Below are positions 42,601 to 54,724 of a stretch of DNA of 64,000 nucleotides, one piece after another (position 1 is the first letter of the stretch; each line of letters starts with the position of its first letter). The stretch spans positions 16,615,666 to 16,679,665 of the forward strand of contig CM070577.1 of NCBI GenBank assembly GCA_036346355.1, written 5' to 3'. The notes below the pieces were generated by a model. That model was not told the DNA's origin and ran no database searches. It saw only the letters and a list, made by a program, of their open reading frames with translations. The stretch is from Rhipidocladum racemiflorum. Its lineage: Eukaryota; Streptophyta; Magnoliopsida; Poales; Poaceae. The position numbers and the translations under genes were made by a program.

Positions 42601-44017
42601 TAATTTTATCAACGCAATAATTCCATGCAAATTAAATAACCATGAATAATCATTGTTAATGAAGCATATGCGTAAATACCAACACAAGATATTTAATAAA
42701 ATGAAAGCAAACATACTCATAATCAGGTATTTAAACATATGTAAAACAATGAACAATAAATGAGACATAACAACTAGCACCTTTGAATCTTTACTGAACT
42801 TTTCCTTTAATTGGAGCTCCATATGACAACAATACTTTTGTGATATGCTAGCAAAACTATTAAAATTATACATTACAAAAGTATTTGACAATTCAAATCC
42901 ACTTACATTATTTTCATGTAGTCAATCTATATATTTTACATGTATTAATGGGCAAAATTTCAAGGTTGATCACATGGAGCTCTCGATGACTAGCTATTTA
43001 CCTCTAAGAGCAGTTATGGTTTGCAAACAGTAATGTTATCTACCTCTAAGAGCAGTTATTAGTATCGTACTGGTGTAAAGGCCAAACTGGATGTCAGTCC
43101 AGATGTTGCACCACTGCTACCATAGCTCTTCTCCTTGAATCTGATATTACAAAGTAATATGGAATCAACGTGATGTTGCAGTAGATGATATCATGAAAGA
43201 GGTCAAGAATTGAAATAGAAGCTACATTGTGTATAATGACTAAGTCGTTCAGCCATGGCCCATGGGTTGCAGATTCTGTATAAGCTTTGTGCAAATAGCA
43301 TCTTAGAAAAGCACAGGATGGGCATCAGGCAACAGAATCGTCGGAAGAACAAAGTTTGTTCTCAAATAATATGGCATCTCCTCATGACATGATCTATACT
43401 CTACTTTGCGCTGCTAGCCCAAACATTTGCTGTTGGAAAAAACACGAGATAGACACTCCGTATAAAATAATTGTCTGGCCCCATTTGCTTATAGCTGAAA
43501 CTACAGGTGTTTTGCAGGTGTATCTATCATGTATCATGTGCCAGCTCAAACAATTCCTGAACTGAATTAGTAGTAACTAGCATAATGCCTTATGATCATG
43601 TATCATGTGCCAGCTCAAACAAATACTGAACTGAATTAGTAGTAACTAGATTAATTGCAATTGCAGGAAGAGTGATCTAAACACTTTCATTTGATACTAC
43701 AAAACTGATGTTTAGTTAGCCTGACATACAAAATTGAGTTGAAATTCAGTATAAAATTCAGTATACAAAATAGATTAATTGCAACTGTGATTTTATATAA
43801 AATTCAGTATACTACAAAAGTGATCCTGAGCATATGCTTCATGGAAACGGTGCCAGTAACCGCTTTTATTTGATAGTTGATGCTAATTTTACGGTGCTTC
43901 TTCCCGTTCAGTTCCATTTTAAGGCATATGTACTGAAGTGCCGGAAGAGAGTACAGGGACGTCTCTGAAATGTGTGTGAGCCTCTGAGGCTACACTCCAT
44001 CAGGCACATTCTGCTGA
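42601..44017. other. Noncoding AT-rich region between ORF2 leader and GC-rich block (CACTA #2)
   Basis: No supported ORF; probably intron of the ORF2 transcript. It contains a direct repeat of ~54 bp (43527-43580 and 43595-43649) sharing ATCATGTATCATGTGCCAGC and GAATTAGTAGTAACTAG. Confidence 0.6.
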
Positions 44018-44580
44018 CTACACTACCCGATTTTCCCCAATCTGTCGCATGTCAATCCGGTTGACCTCTGATTTGCATACGTGCGTCTTTGAGCAAGAAC
44101 CATAAAGGACAAGTGATCCACAAGCTAGGAGCTCACCTTCCCTTACCCCAGACCGAAGGAGGAAGGAGGAACACGCTCCGGCCGGGCTGGAGGAAGATCG
44201 GCCAGAGAGGCGCCGGCTGGGGACAGGAGCACCGGTTTTGTGGCTGGGGGCAGGAGCACCGGTTCTGTGGCTGGGGAGGAGGCGACGGGGCCGGGCCTTG
44301 CGGAGGAGGTGGCGGGGCCGGAGCTTGGGGAGGAGCTTGGGGTGGCGGGGCCGGGCCTTGCGGAGGAGCTTGGGGAGGAGGCGACGGCCGGGGCCGGAGC
44401 TTGGGGAGGAGGCGACGGGGCCGGGCCTTGCGGAGGAGGTGGCGTGGCCGGAGCTTGGGGTGGCGGGGCCAGGCCTTGCAGAGGAGCTTGGGGAGGAGGC
44501 GACGGCCGGGGCCAGAGCTTGGGGAGGAGGCAACAGGGCAGCCGGCGGCACGGAGCTCGCGGCACAGAGGGAGTAGCGTT
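44018..44580 (-). other. GC-rich minisatellite / first-exon-like block of CACTA #2
   Basis: From about 44224 to 44530 the plus strand is built of GGGGAGGAGGCGACGG, CCGGGCCTTGCGGAGGAG and GGCCGGAGCTTGGGG blocks in changing order. Long frames are open in several readings on both strands, giving Pro/Ala/Ser or Gly/Glu/Arg repeats, so translation alone proves nothing. Its position, just downstream of a hairpin array on the minus strand, matches the GC-rich exon-like segment of CACTA #1. Confidence 0.6.
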
Positions 44581-44631
44581 TAGGTTTTAGGGAAGAGATG
44601 GAGCTATGGGGATGGGGATAATGTTATATGG

Positions 44632-45292
44632 GTAGTGTTGCAATCGGTTTCCATACGAAACCGATAGAGCTAATAGAGATATTACTATCGGTTTTAATAA
44701 AAAACTGATACAAATAATATATATATTACTATCGGTTTCCATACGAAACCGATGCAAATAATTCTGATATTACTGTCGGTTTTAATAAGAAAACGATACA
44801 AATACTAATAGTATTACTATCGGTTTTCATAAGAACCGATACAAATAAGTATATTTCTATCGGTTTTGTTCAACGAACCGATACAAATAAATGAGTATTT
44901 CTATCGGTTTTGTTCAACGAACCGATACAAATAAGAATGATGCTTTTATTTGGTCAGGAGATAATGTTATATTGGTAGTGTTGCAATCGGTTTCCATACG
45001 AAACCGATACAGCTAATAGAGATATTACTATTGGTTTTAATAAGAAACCGATACAAATAATATTGATATTACTATCGGTTTCCATACGAAACCGATACAA
45101 ATAATTCTGATATTACTGTCGATTTTAATAAGAAAACGATACAAATACTAATAGTATTACTATTGGTTTTCATAAGAACCGATACAAATAAGTATTTTTC
45201 TATCGGTTTTGTTCAACGAACCGATACAAATAAATGAGTAGTTCTATCGGTTTTGTTCAACGAACCGATACAAATAAGAACGATGCTTTTAT
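44632..45292. repeat. Internal hairpin array of CACTA #2, duplicated
   Basis: Units of the type CTATCGGTTTCCATACG with AAACCGATACAAATAA (or CTATCGGTTTTGTTCAACG with AACCGATACAAATAA), six per block. Two blocks of about 330 bp (44632-44950 and 44960-45292) are near copies, both opening with GGTAGTGTTGCAATCGG. The array lies between TNP2 and ORF2. Confidence 0.92.
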
Positions 45293-45700
45293 TTTGTCAG
45301 GAGATTCAATATAAATCTATAATACCTTAACTTTTTCAAATCTAGTTGAATTTTTTTTCAAACTTTGCCATTCGATTTTATAAAAAGGTTTTTCAAAAAA
45401 GAGTCCTCATTCAAAAGCTTATGGCAAATTTCAATTAAAAATTCAAAACTTTTTCAAATTGTGCATATAAGATCATTTGAGAACATTTACAAATGAGAGG
45501 TGCTTCTATATATGCTCTTCCTTTTTAAAGTTGCACAAATATTAAAGCATGAAATTAAGAAGGGTACTTACCCCTTCGTTTGCTCCAAGATTTGTGCAAA
45601 TTGTATTAGGAGGAAAAGCATAGAAGCACCTCTCTTTACAAATATATTTGACATATATATTTTGGAATTTGTCTCAATTAGACCATTCGATTTTAGAACT
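45293..45700. other. AT-rich 3' flank of TNP2 #2
   Basis: No gene seen. An inverted pair lies at about 45489-45525 and 45600-45640 (AGAGGTGCTTCTAT and ATAGAAGCACCTCT), framing part of this region as a loose foldback. Confidence 0.5.
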
Positions 45701-48700
45701 TTATTTACAATACAACCCTTCTTGATGATCTACACGCATGTAATTTGTTCCATGTGTGCCGTCATCACCGCTAAGACATGCCCCATCTGCAAACGAAGGT
45801 ATTTCATCGAATTGGTTGTACTCTTCCTCATCTACGACATTTTCAACTCCAATAATCCGCCTCTTGCCATGAAGGACGACGTGCAACCTCGGATTGGCCG
45901 GATCACGCACGTAGAAAACTTGAGTTGCTTGCTTTGCAAGGATGAACGGTTCATCTTTGTAGGCGAGTCTATTGAGATCCACAAGAGTAAAACCTCTCTT
46001 GTCAACCTTCACGCCGTGAGGAAGTCTCACCCACTTACATCGGAACAATGGAACTTGGTATATTCCGTAATCGAGCTCCCATATTTCTTCGATCATCCCG
46101 TAGTAACAGTTCATTGCGGTTGAGGATCCTCTTTTCGAGTGATCATCGGACAAAGCATCTATGCTCACACCACTATTTTGAACTGTACTCTTTGCATCTT
46201 GACTTTGAGTATAAAAGGTGTAACCATTAATATCATACCCTTGCCATGTCTCAGACATGAAATCTTGGTCCGTCACCAACCATTTGACAAACTCGATCTT
46301 GTGAGACCTTCGCCTTTTCTTTGAACCATGTGAGGAATTGATTATTGTGTTCTCGTGTGATGGAAAGCTCATCCATATGTGGATTCTCTTCCCGTAATAT
46401 CAACTTGTGCTGCCGGATGTATGGATGAACTTACGTCTTTGTGTTGCAGGACTGCAAAATGCGCTTTACAGTACATTTGAAACTGTGGACTCGTTAGATT
46501 GGACCCAATGGTTCCTTTGCCACCAAGTCTGCCCTCATGACGAGATACAGGAATACCAATCGGTTGTCTTTTACCTAGATAGTCCACGCAGAACTCAATA
46601 ACCTCTTCAGTACCATAACCTTCAATAATACTACCCTCGAGGCTTGACCTATTCCTCACATATGACTTTAATATACCCATGTACCTCTCGAATGGATACA
46701 TGTAACGCAGGAATGCGGGTCCACATATCTTAATCTCTCTAACAAGGTGAACAACGAGGTGGACCATGACGTCGAAGAAAGACGGGGGAAAATGCATCTC
46801 AAGCTGACAAAGAGTCTGCACCACCTCACTCTGTAAGTTGTTTAGTATATCGGGATCAATAACCTTGCATGAAATCGCATTGAAGAAATAACATAGCTTT
46901 GTGATTGCCAACCTGACATCCTCTGGCAGAATATTTCTGATTGCAACAGGGAGCATTTGGGTCATCAAGACATGACAGTCATGGGACTTCATACCAAGCA
47001 ACTTCAAATCATCCATAGACACAAGCTTCTTAATGTTTGCGGAGTAGCCCGATGGAACTTTAATATCATGGAGACACTTGCAGAGGTCTTCTTTCTCCTT
47101 CTTGGATAAGGTGTAGCATGCAGCGGGGATGTACGGTCCTTTTCCATCCTCCTGTATCACTGCAAGCTTAGGCCTGATTCCCATGTAGGTCATATCACGA
47201 CGAGCATTCACACCATCCTTGGTCTTCCCAGGTATGTTCAGCAGGATACCAACCAAATTATCACAGACATTTTTCTCAACGTGCATGACATCAATACAAT
47301 GACGGACATCTAACTCCTTCCAGTATGGTAAGTCCTAAAATATTGACCTCTTCTTCCAAATGGTCCTGGGACGAACAGATTTACGGCTCTTACCGTACTG
47401 AACATCGATATCTGACACGCGTGAATATACTTGCCTTCCACTCATAGGCTGCGGGGCTGCACGAATTTCCCTATTTCCATCAAATTTGTCATCCATCTTA
47501 CGATATCGATGACTTCGAGGTAGAAATCTACGGTGACCCATGTACACAGTTTTCTTGGAATTCGCGACCACAAGTCAGTCGCCTTCTCTTCACAAATTGG
47601 ACAAGCTTTGGCTCCCTTCGTGCTGTAGCCCGCCAAATTACCAAGGGCTGGGAAATCATTTATGGTGCAAAATATCATAGCCCGAAGGGTGAAGTTCTCT
47701 CTTTTGTATGCATCCCACACCTCGACCCCCTCATTCCACAATTTTACCAAATCCTCAATTAGTGGTGCTAGGTACACATCGATATCATTACCCGGCTGTT
47801 TGGGTCCAGAGATTAGCAACGACATCATGATATACTTCCGCTTCATGCATAACCAAGGAGGGAGATTGTAGATACACAACAAAAATGGCCAAGTGCTGTG
47901 ACGACTGCTCATATTACCAAACGGATTCATTCCATCTGTACTCAACCCAAATCTTATGTTCCTCATCTCGGCACCAAACTCCTCATGTTGCCAATCAATG
48001 TTTCTCCATTGAGCCGAATCAGCGGGGTGTCTCAACTTGCCATCTTCCTTTCGAGATTCATAATGCCAACGCAACAATTTTGCCTCTTTGGGATTTGCAA
48101 ACAACCGCTCTAAATGAGGAATGATGGGCAAATACCATAATACCTTGGCTGGTGCCCCTTTGTTCACATCTTCACCGTCGTCGGTTCGGCTCTTACTCTT
48201 CTTGTCATTACGCTTCTCCTTTTGTTTGTAGCGGGGTACACCACAAACTGGACAAATGCACAGTTCCTTATGCGCGTTGCGGTATAATATGCAATCATTT
48301 GGACATGCATGTATCCTTTCTATATCCATTCCCATGGGACATAGTAGCTTCTTCGCTTCATAAATACTTGTTGGCAACTCATTTCCCTCTGGAAGCATAT
48401 CCGATAGAAGAACTAAAAGTGCATTGAAACTTGTATCTGTCCAACGGTGTTTTGCCTTCAGTTCAAACAATGCAAGGACGGAACCCAACTTGCTGTATTC
48501 TGCTTTGCAACCCAAAAACAATGGTTTGGCATCGTCTTCCATCAAGCTTTTAAATTTTTCGAACTCTCTTTTAGTGTAATTTCCCTCCACATCTCGCAAC
48601 ATTTGATCCAAATTATCCTCATCAAACATATCACGCTCGAACTCGTGATCGGCTTGAAGCATGTCTTCGTTGCGTAATGGAGGGGTACTACCTGTCTCCC

Positions 48701-48935
48701 CATGATGGATCCAACACGTGTAATTCCTCACGAAGCCACGTCGAATCAAGTGGCCTTCCATTTGAGCTGAGTTGTTAAATCTCCTGAGATTGGTGCAATC
48801 AATGCAAGGACAATATATAAACTTTACACCCCTTATAACCATATCTACTTCTGCAATTCTTATGAACTCCTTAACTCCCCTCTAAAATTCGGTACTCACA
48901 CGGCTTTTTTGATACATCCATTCTTCACGGTCCAT
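45701..48935 (-). pseudogene. CACTA #2 transposase TNP2
   Basis: After TTGTAG, the ATG at 48935 starts MDREEWMYQKSR (Transpos_assoc). A stop lies near 48884, after which the frame continues VKEFIRIAEVDM and KFIYCPCIDCTNL. Transposase_21 region: PTSIYEAKKLLCPMGMD, CPNDCILYRNAHK, CICPVCGVPRYK, NIRFGLSTDGMNPFG, PPWLCMKRKYIMM, PGNDIDVYLAPLI and CPICEE. A frameshift near 47570 leads to KTVYMGHRRFLPRSHRYRK, and a TAG at 47335 replaces the Trp found at that position in TNP2 #1. Next, FMHxxKNVCxN-type HVEKNVCDNLVG and DUF4218 (ERYMGILKSYVRN, VSRHEGRLGGKG). After a shift near 46375 comes DUF4216 (YDINGYTFYT, VPLFRCKWVRL). It ends at 45701. Order and length match intact TNP2s of about 1,000 residues. 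Four lesions make it inactive. Confidence 0.9.
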
Positions 48936-49113
48936 CTACAATTAAACCATAAACAACAAATTAATAATGCCAACGAGCGACAACTAGCTATTTCAAATAC
49001 CAATATATTATTTATTGACCTTCGCACAATAGAGAGACATGCACTAATCAATGAAAGAACATAAGGGTTGAAGAATTAACAAAGTTGAGGAATTGAGTAC
49101 GTACCAACTATAT

Positions 49114-49489
49114 ATGACTCCTAATTTCAATTAGGTCAGGTCCTAATCCCATTCGAGGATATGTGGTTCGAGCAAATTCCTAAGTTGTTGTACAACTCCA
49201 AAGAAAATTTCGGCAGCATCTCCCCGCTGTTCTCCCAATACACATCTCGACAACAGGTCAAGAGGGTGTGTATTCGGAGAACACCAGGGAGATGCTGCCA
49301 AAACTTTCTCTAGAGTTGTACAACAGCTCAAGAACTTGCCCGAACCACATATCCTCGAACTATCCAAAAAAGTGTACAATTCGAGACTGCTAATTTATAA
49401 ATATGACATTTTAGCATATTTATAAACAAGCACCCTCGAACGGGAGACGCATAGGTTACGCAACCTAAACTCTACCATTGATCACATTA
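49114..49489 (-). repeat. Duplicated ~370-bp leader, TNP2 copy (contains foldback)
   Basis: Partner of 42231-42600, lying about 180 bases upstream of the TNP2 ATG. It has the same order of conserved blocks, including the foldback at 49152-49359 and the CTAATTTATAAATATGACAT string. Confidence 0.9.
49152..49359. repeat. Foldback hairpin in TNP2 leader
   Basis: Arms TTCGAGGATATGTGGTTCG...GTTGTTGTACAACTC...GGCAGCATCTCC and its near complement ending CGAACCACATATCCTCGAA; arms are about 75 bases with few mismatches. The loop repeats GTTCTCCCAATACAC / GTGTATTCGGAGAAC as a second inverted pair. Confidence 0.9.
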
Positions 49490-50010
49490 TAGCAACAATA
49501 ATGACATGTAACCCATTCACATGCTCTCCTTTTGAAGAAAATTAACCACAAATGAGGGGGAATATACTCAAGCTAGGGTTTCAACTTTAGCCCCAAACCA
49601 CCATCTCTCCTTCAGATAATTTCTCGCCAATATTGTTTCAACCATAATAGCATTAATGACATATAACACATTCACCAAATCAAAATCGAATTTCTTAATG
49701 CAAAATCGAAGGGATTTGAAGGAAATGCTCACCTTTTGAAGAAAACCTCAAATGAGGGCAAATAGAGGGGGGAAATCTCCTCAAGCTAGGGCTTAACTTA
49801 CCCTCTCAACACACATCCTCAAGGATTTCAGATTTTCTCCCCCAAGCCTAAGTCTCAATGAGAGTATGTTCTGTTTTTTGAGGTGGCGACGGGTTTTTTT
49901 TGGCTGTAGAACACCAACAGAGGAGAGTCATCCCGAGAGGATATAAAACCTAATGAGGCTCATCACAATCAGTTCTTACAAAGAAGTGATTGTGATGAGT
50001 GGGTCATCAC
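49490..50010. other. 5' subterminal region of CACTA #2
   Basis: AT-rich, no ORF. TATAAAACC at 49942-49950 is on the plus strand. At 49964-50010 a diverged subterminal hairpin (TCATCACAATCAGTTCTT and AAGTGATTGTGATGA) marks approach to the right end of the element, cut at 50010 by the next insertion. Confidence 0.7.
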
Positions 50011-51168
50011 TGTGAGGACCCCCCCTTCCTATACCGTACTGTACGCCGTCTACTGTAGCGTATAGCACCGTATAGCAACAGGAAGCCTCGACACCGGAGA
50101 TCTGAATCTAAAAATTCGATCGACGGGATCGAACCCTTAGCTTCGGACCGGTGCTCAGACGCATCTCGATCATCGATCCCTGGATCAGTAGCCCAGTATC
50201 GCGTACCAACAACACGAGTATCAATGCACGGAAGGATAAACTACGATAATTTACATAACTGGGTGTAAATCTTACACGAGTACATTACAGAATCCAAAAG
50301 AAGTAAAGCGATAGCGGAAACAAAAGAAAGACAACCAGCCCAGCTGGCCTGACCACCCCACAAAGCTCTTGATCGAGAGGGAGGGACTACGGCCGCAACA
50401 TTCGCGAGAAAGGGGCTCGCCATCATCCTGACATCATCATTACCTTCCTCTGTGGAAAAGGGTTAGCAGCAACGATGAGTACACGTATGTACTCGCAAGA
50501 CTTTAGTGTATGGAAATATGAATAAATGCAGGCTGTTTCAACGGGATAAAGCTTCTACATCAAGTTAATTGCGTAAAGCTGGATTTAAAACAGTTCATCG
50601 AAAAGTAATACATAATTTGAAAGACAAGCAGCTTGAATAAGACATATTTACAAGATATTTAGCAATCGAGCTCCACAAATGCCACCATCCATGGTCGCTA
50701 CCGATACGAATCGACATCCATACATAATCCCATCGAGAATCATACACACATATCCACAATTCCATCAAGTACCATTCCACCACATACTTTATACCGACTC
50801 CGAAATAGATTTTCGTTTTCAAAACCAAACCAAATCTCTATACTTGATATGATTAGAGAAGATTGCTCATAACCGTGAGCACGGCTAATCGATTAGAATT
50901 ATTTGATACTCTGCAGAGTTTGCGCACTTTACCCAAACACAACTCAGACTTGCATCCCTGTCATCCAGGGTACACGCGATACACGAGGTATCCGATATAC
51001 AAGAATGATCTATTCTTTCCCATCGTTGAGGTTATAGCCACACCCCAGCACCGGTGACGACAAATCCACTACTATGGCGATAAGAGGCCAACCACCACTC
51101 AGGCGGCCACGGAATACTCATCGTGACGACGGCGAATTGTTGGCCGCGGCATTACCCCATAGCAAGGC
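50011..51168 (-). mobile_element. Outer LTR fragment (TGTGAGGACC...), continues at 63848-64000
   Basis: It starts TGTGAGGACCCCCCC against CACTA #2 and is broken by the Tekay element at 51169; the segment 63848-64000 is its continuation. It shares a diverged core with the Tekay LTR (CTCTGCAGAG then GCACTTTACCCA at about 50914-50936 versus 51875-51899). It is therefore probably an LTR of a related chromovirus in the same orientation. There is no ORF; the remainder lies off the right edge. Confidence 0.7.
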
Positions 51169-54100
51169 TGTCGGGACCCCGAATTTGCAAATCCGGACCC
51201 TCTGTGTATTCAGCACTAGTCCAGGAACGCGCTAGTGCACACAGTCTTAACATCGGTATATATCACAATCATACCATACGATACTATCAAAGTACTTTAT
51301 TTAAATAATCAAAGGGTTACTCGACCTTATGGCCAAGTTACAAATATATGCCTTGCAAGGCGAAACTTATTAAAAGAGAAATAGCAGCAGCGGAAAATCA
51401 AATAAACTTCGTGGCGCCATCCAAAGATACCACAGGCAACTGACCGGCTCGCATCCCTAAGTAGACGGGTCTTCTTGGAGTTCCTCCTCCAAAGTGGCGT
51501 AATCTCCTCTTCAACTGATATTGTGTTGAGGCAAGGGTGAGTACTTGGTACTCAAAGCAAGTCATGCAGAATGCAAGCTAATATACTATATGCATGGCTT
51601 AGTACAAAGGAATAGCTCAGGGTATATTTGCGAGAAATGACTTTTGACAAGTAATATAAGTAGATTCGAAAGCAGTAGAAATAAGTAAAGCATAAATAAC
51701 TTTTCAAGAAGTTTAAATAACATTTTTCCCCATCCTAAACCATATTTCCATCATCTTCCTTGTTAAACCAACCCATCTTTCCAAATCCAAGTTATTTCCG
51801 TAAAATCTAACCCTTGATTTGTAATTCCGAGCATTGTCCGATCTGGACTCGGCTATTCAAATAGATTCTACACTCTGCAGAGGTTATGCACTTTACCCAC
51901 AAGATACAATCCACTCACCACGTCGGTACCGTGAATCGCCATACAAGAGTATGAGAATGAGCGATCATAACAAAGCCTTTCGGAAGCCTCAATCAACACA
52001 GGTGGTCATCTCAGGTACCTGCTCTAAACCATCCCTTCCCTTAGCCAAGGAGAAGAATGGGACCAACACACCGTTAGATGTGTACATGGCCACGACCACG
52101 ATACGCTCCCCGCATAATCACACAAAAGGTGTAATCGACACCCTGAGGCTCCACAAGTGAGTCCTTAGCGACTTAGTCAACTAGGGCCGCCCCATTCCAG
52201 CCATGTTGTTGCAAGTATGACCCAGTTCATAGGCTTGCAAGGTTTAGTACTTAGAGTGACCAGGGCAAGACTACCCGAATAACCAAATCATCACTCCCAA
52301 TGCCACAACTGGCCCACCTGATTACTCTTGCCACATGCCCCTGGCCGAAATCTGCTTATCAAACCCCGCTTGATTACCATGCACCACGTGCCATCAACAT
52401 CACATGATACTTTTCCAAAACAGGTTCAATATATCATTAAGTCCATATTAGCATTTGATTATCCAAAATCATGTCATGAGCACGTAGCGTGCTCTAAGCA
52501 GATACTACAACGATCTAAACCCATGTTGGCAATTTAATAATGTCCAACTAGTAAACCACAACTAGGGTGACAAGGGATCATGGCACATACTTAAGTAATC
52601 AAGGTGTCATATAGCAAATTGGTATTTATCTAACCCCTGTGTTTAAACAAAGTATTTTTCTAATTGAACTAGCATGCAATAGTTTAAATCAAAATAGATT
52701 TCAAAATGGGATCAACATGGTCAAAGCACAACTTGCCTTCAAAAGCACTTGCTCTTGGTCTTGAGTTGGATCCTGAGTCAATACTTCTCCTTCGAATCCC
52801 TCCCAAGACTTCAACGTCTACTCGTAAAGCGTGCAAATAGCAAATACACAAATAAACACTAGGCAAAAAGATCCCAAAACTCCAAATAAAATCCATAAAC
52901 AGAGAGAACATAATTTTCTGGATTTTTAGAAACTGGAATCGTCAAATTTGGAGTTAAAGCATAAAAGTTATGATTATTTAAAGTTTAAATAATCAATTAA
53001 ATAATTTACAGAGAAAAACTTTAGTCCAAAAATTAAATAAAATTCATATTTAGGTAGATCTCAATTTTATACAAATTTAGAAATTTGAATCGCTCAAATC
53101 GGAGTTGAAACGCAAAAGTTATAAGCGTTTGAAGTTTGAATCTAAATTTGAATCAATATTTCGAATTAATAAATCATTTTCTTTTTCGGAAATTAATTAT
53201 TGCGTCAGCATGGACACGTGGCAGCCTCTGATTGGCCTGGCGTCGCCAGGCCCATGGACTTGGTCCACGCTCGGCTTGGGTCTACAGTGGAGTCGGTCCA
53301 CTACTCTACGTGTCGCTGACATGTGGGCGCTCTCGTGACGTCATCGGCCGACGTCGGCGGGCTCACCACGGTCGGCAGTGGGACCCATTGTGACGTCATG
53401 GGTGACGTCGGCGCTGGCGGGTCAGCCATCGACATGCGGCCCCTCGACACGGGCCCCGCGTCGGCGTCTACGCCTGCCAGCGTGGGCGGCGTTGACCGCG
53501 CGGTCCATCTTCCCGACACGTGGCGCAATCTCACCGTTGGTTTGAAAATCAACGGCGCGGATTAGATCCAGGGTTAACACGTTGAAACTACTCGTTGCTC
53601 GTGGGCCGCTCGATCTAGATCGGACGGTCGAGATCTAATCCTATATTCGCCTTTGCTACAAAGACGCGTGGCAATTGTGAACCGCTGGATCTTGATCCAA
53701 CGATCCGCATCTAATCGGGTTTGGGAACACGTGAGCTCACCTCAACCGTCCGATCTGGATCCGACGGTCCTCCGAGCTCGCGACGGCGATGGCTTCACTG
53801 GGCGCTGGCTTGACCGAGACGGACGACGACGAGCCCGACGGCGTTTGGGGCGTGCTCGGCGAGATGAAGCCTCCTTCGGGTGCGTCTCATCGCGGACTCC
53901 GGATCTGAGCTCCTTCTCGCGGAAGACGACGGACGACGGCGGAAACCGCGCAAACCGCAGCGGAGGGAAGAGACAACTCCGGCGAGCGATTGCGGCTCAA
54001 CGGTGGCGGCTCGGCGAGATGGCTCGAGAACGGTGCGCAAGGATGAGGGCAACCTCGGGGACGTCTCACGCTTTAAATAGCCTCGGCGTCCGTGCCTAGA

Positions 54101-54678
54101 CGGAAACCTAGTTCGCTACGGCGGCGGGCGGCGAAGTCCGGCTTCGGACTCGGCGAAGACGACGAAATCGTGGCCGCCCACGTGGCGCGATCAACGGCCA
54201 CGATCGCGACGGCGCGATCGGATCCGGCGATTCTGGCCGAACCGTGCAGGCGGATCTCGGCCGTTGGATCTTGATCCAACGGTTGGGATTGATTAGGGTT
54301 AGGAGTGGGTTCGGTCGAGTCAACTGGCTCGGTCGGACTGAGTCCGACTTCGGTCGGATGAACGATTTGACCCGAGTTGGATTTTCCAGCGATTTAATAT
54401 TTAAAATAATTCCCGATAATTCATTTAATTCATTAAAAATAGCAAATGACTCAGAAAAATTCTAAAAATTCTGGAAAATACTTTGGATCATTTTGGACCC
54501 AAATAAAATATTTCCAACAAAATTTCATTTGCAAAATTAAATTCTTTAATTATTTCAAAATGGAATAAATTCAAATAAATTCCAAATAAATCCAAATAAA
54601 TTCCAGAAAATTCCAAAAATTCACCAAAGTGCCAAATCACACATGAATTTAAGAAAAGCAAAATTTTGGGATGTTACA
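51169..54678 (-). repeat. Tekay 3' LTR (3510 bp)
   Basis: The plus strand runs from TGTCGGGACCCCGAA to GGGATGTTACA; in sense it begins TGTAACATCCC. It is aligned throughout with 60337-63847. Differences are substitutions plus frequent 1-3 base indels. Only two of five TGACGTCA octamers of the other LTR are intact here (53336 and 53391). ORFs inside it are shadows with no recognisable domain. Confidence 0.95.
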
Positions 54679-54680
54679 AA

Positions 54681-54693
54681 CCTCCCCCCCTTA
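54681..54693 (-). promoter_or_regulatory. Polypurine tract of the Tekay element
   Basis: Minus strand reads TAAGGGGGGGAGG directly before TTTGTAACATCCC, where the 3' LTR starts. Confidence 0.9.
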
Positions 54694-54724
54694 ATAGAAT
54701 CTCGTCCCCGAGATTCAGGGCTTA

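Larger units (their letters stand above)
37966..50010 (-). mobile_element. CACTA (En/Spm) transposon #2, right end interrupted and off the window
   Basis: The left terminus is CACTACTACAGAAATG at 37966, preceded by TAC (37963-37965), the likely 3-bp TSD. A subterminal hairpin array, ORF2 (42149-38880), an internal hairpin array and TNP2 (48935-45701) follow, all genes on the minus strand. Subterminal-type hairpins reappear at 49964-50010, and there an LTR element (TGTGAGGACC) is inserted, so the remaining right terminus lies beyond the window. It is inserted in the 5' part of CACTA #1. Its hairpin motif and proteins differ from CACTA #1, so they are separate families. Confidence 0.88.

Noticed and set aside
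44089..44590. Long plus-strand ORFs rich in Gly/Glu/Arg.
   Set aside because: They arise from the GC minisatellite, which is stop-poor in every frame; there is no domain or splice support.
44624..44650. GGTAGTG at the edges of both hairpin blocks (44630, 44965) looks like an inverted CACTA terminus.
   Set aside because: The neighbouring sequence does not match the CACTACTACAGAAATG end of CACTA #2, the hairpins lie outside the implied element, and no 3-bp TSD can be paired. Treated as part of the array unit.
52328..53565. Several 60-150 codon ORFs inside the Tekay LTRs (including 53653-54099 and 62255-62806).
   Set aside because: LTR sequence; the frames are not kept between the two LTR copies and no domain is recognisable.
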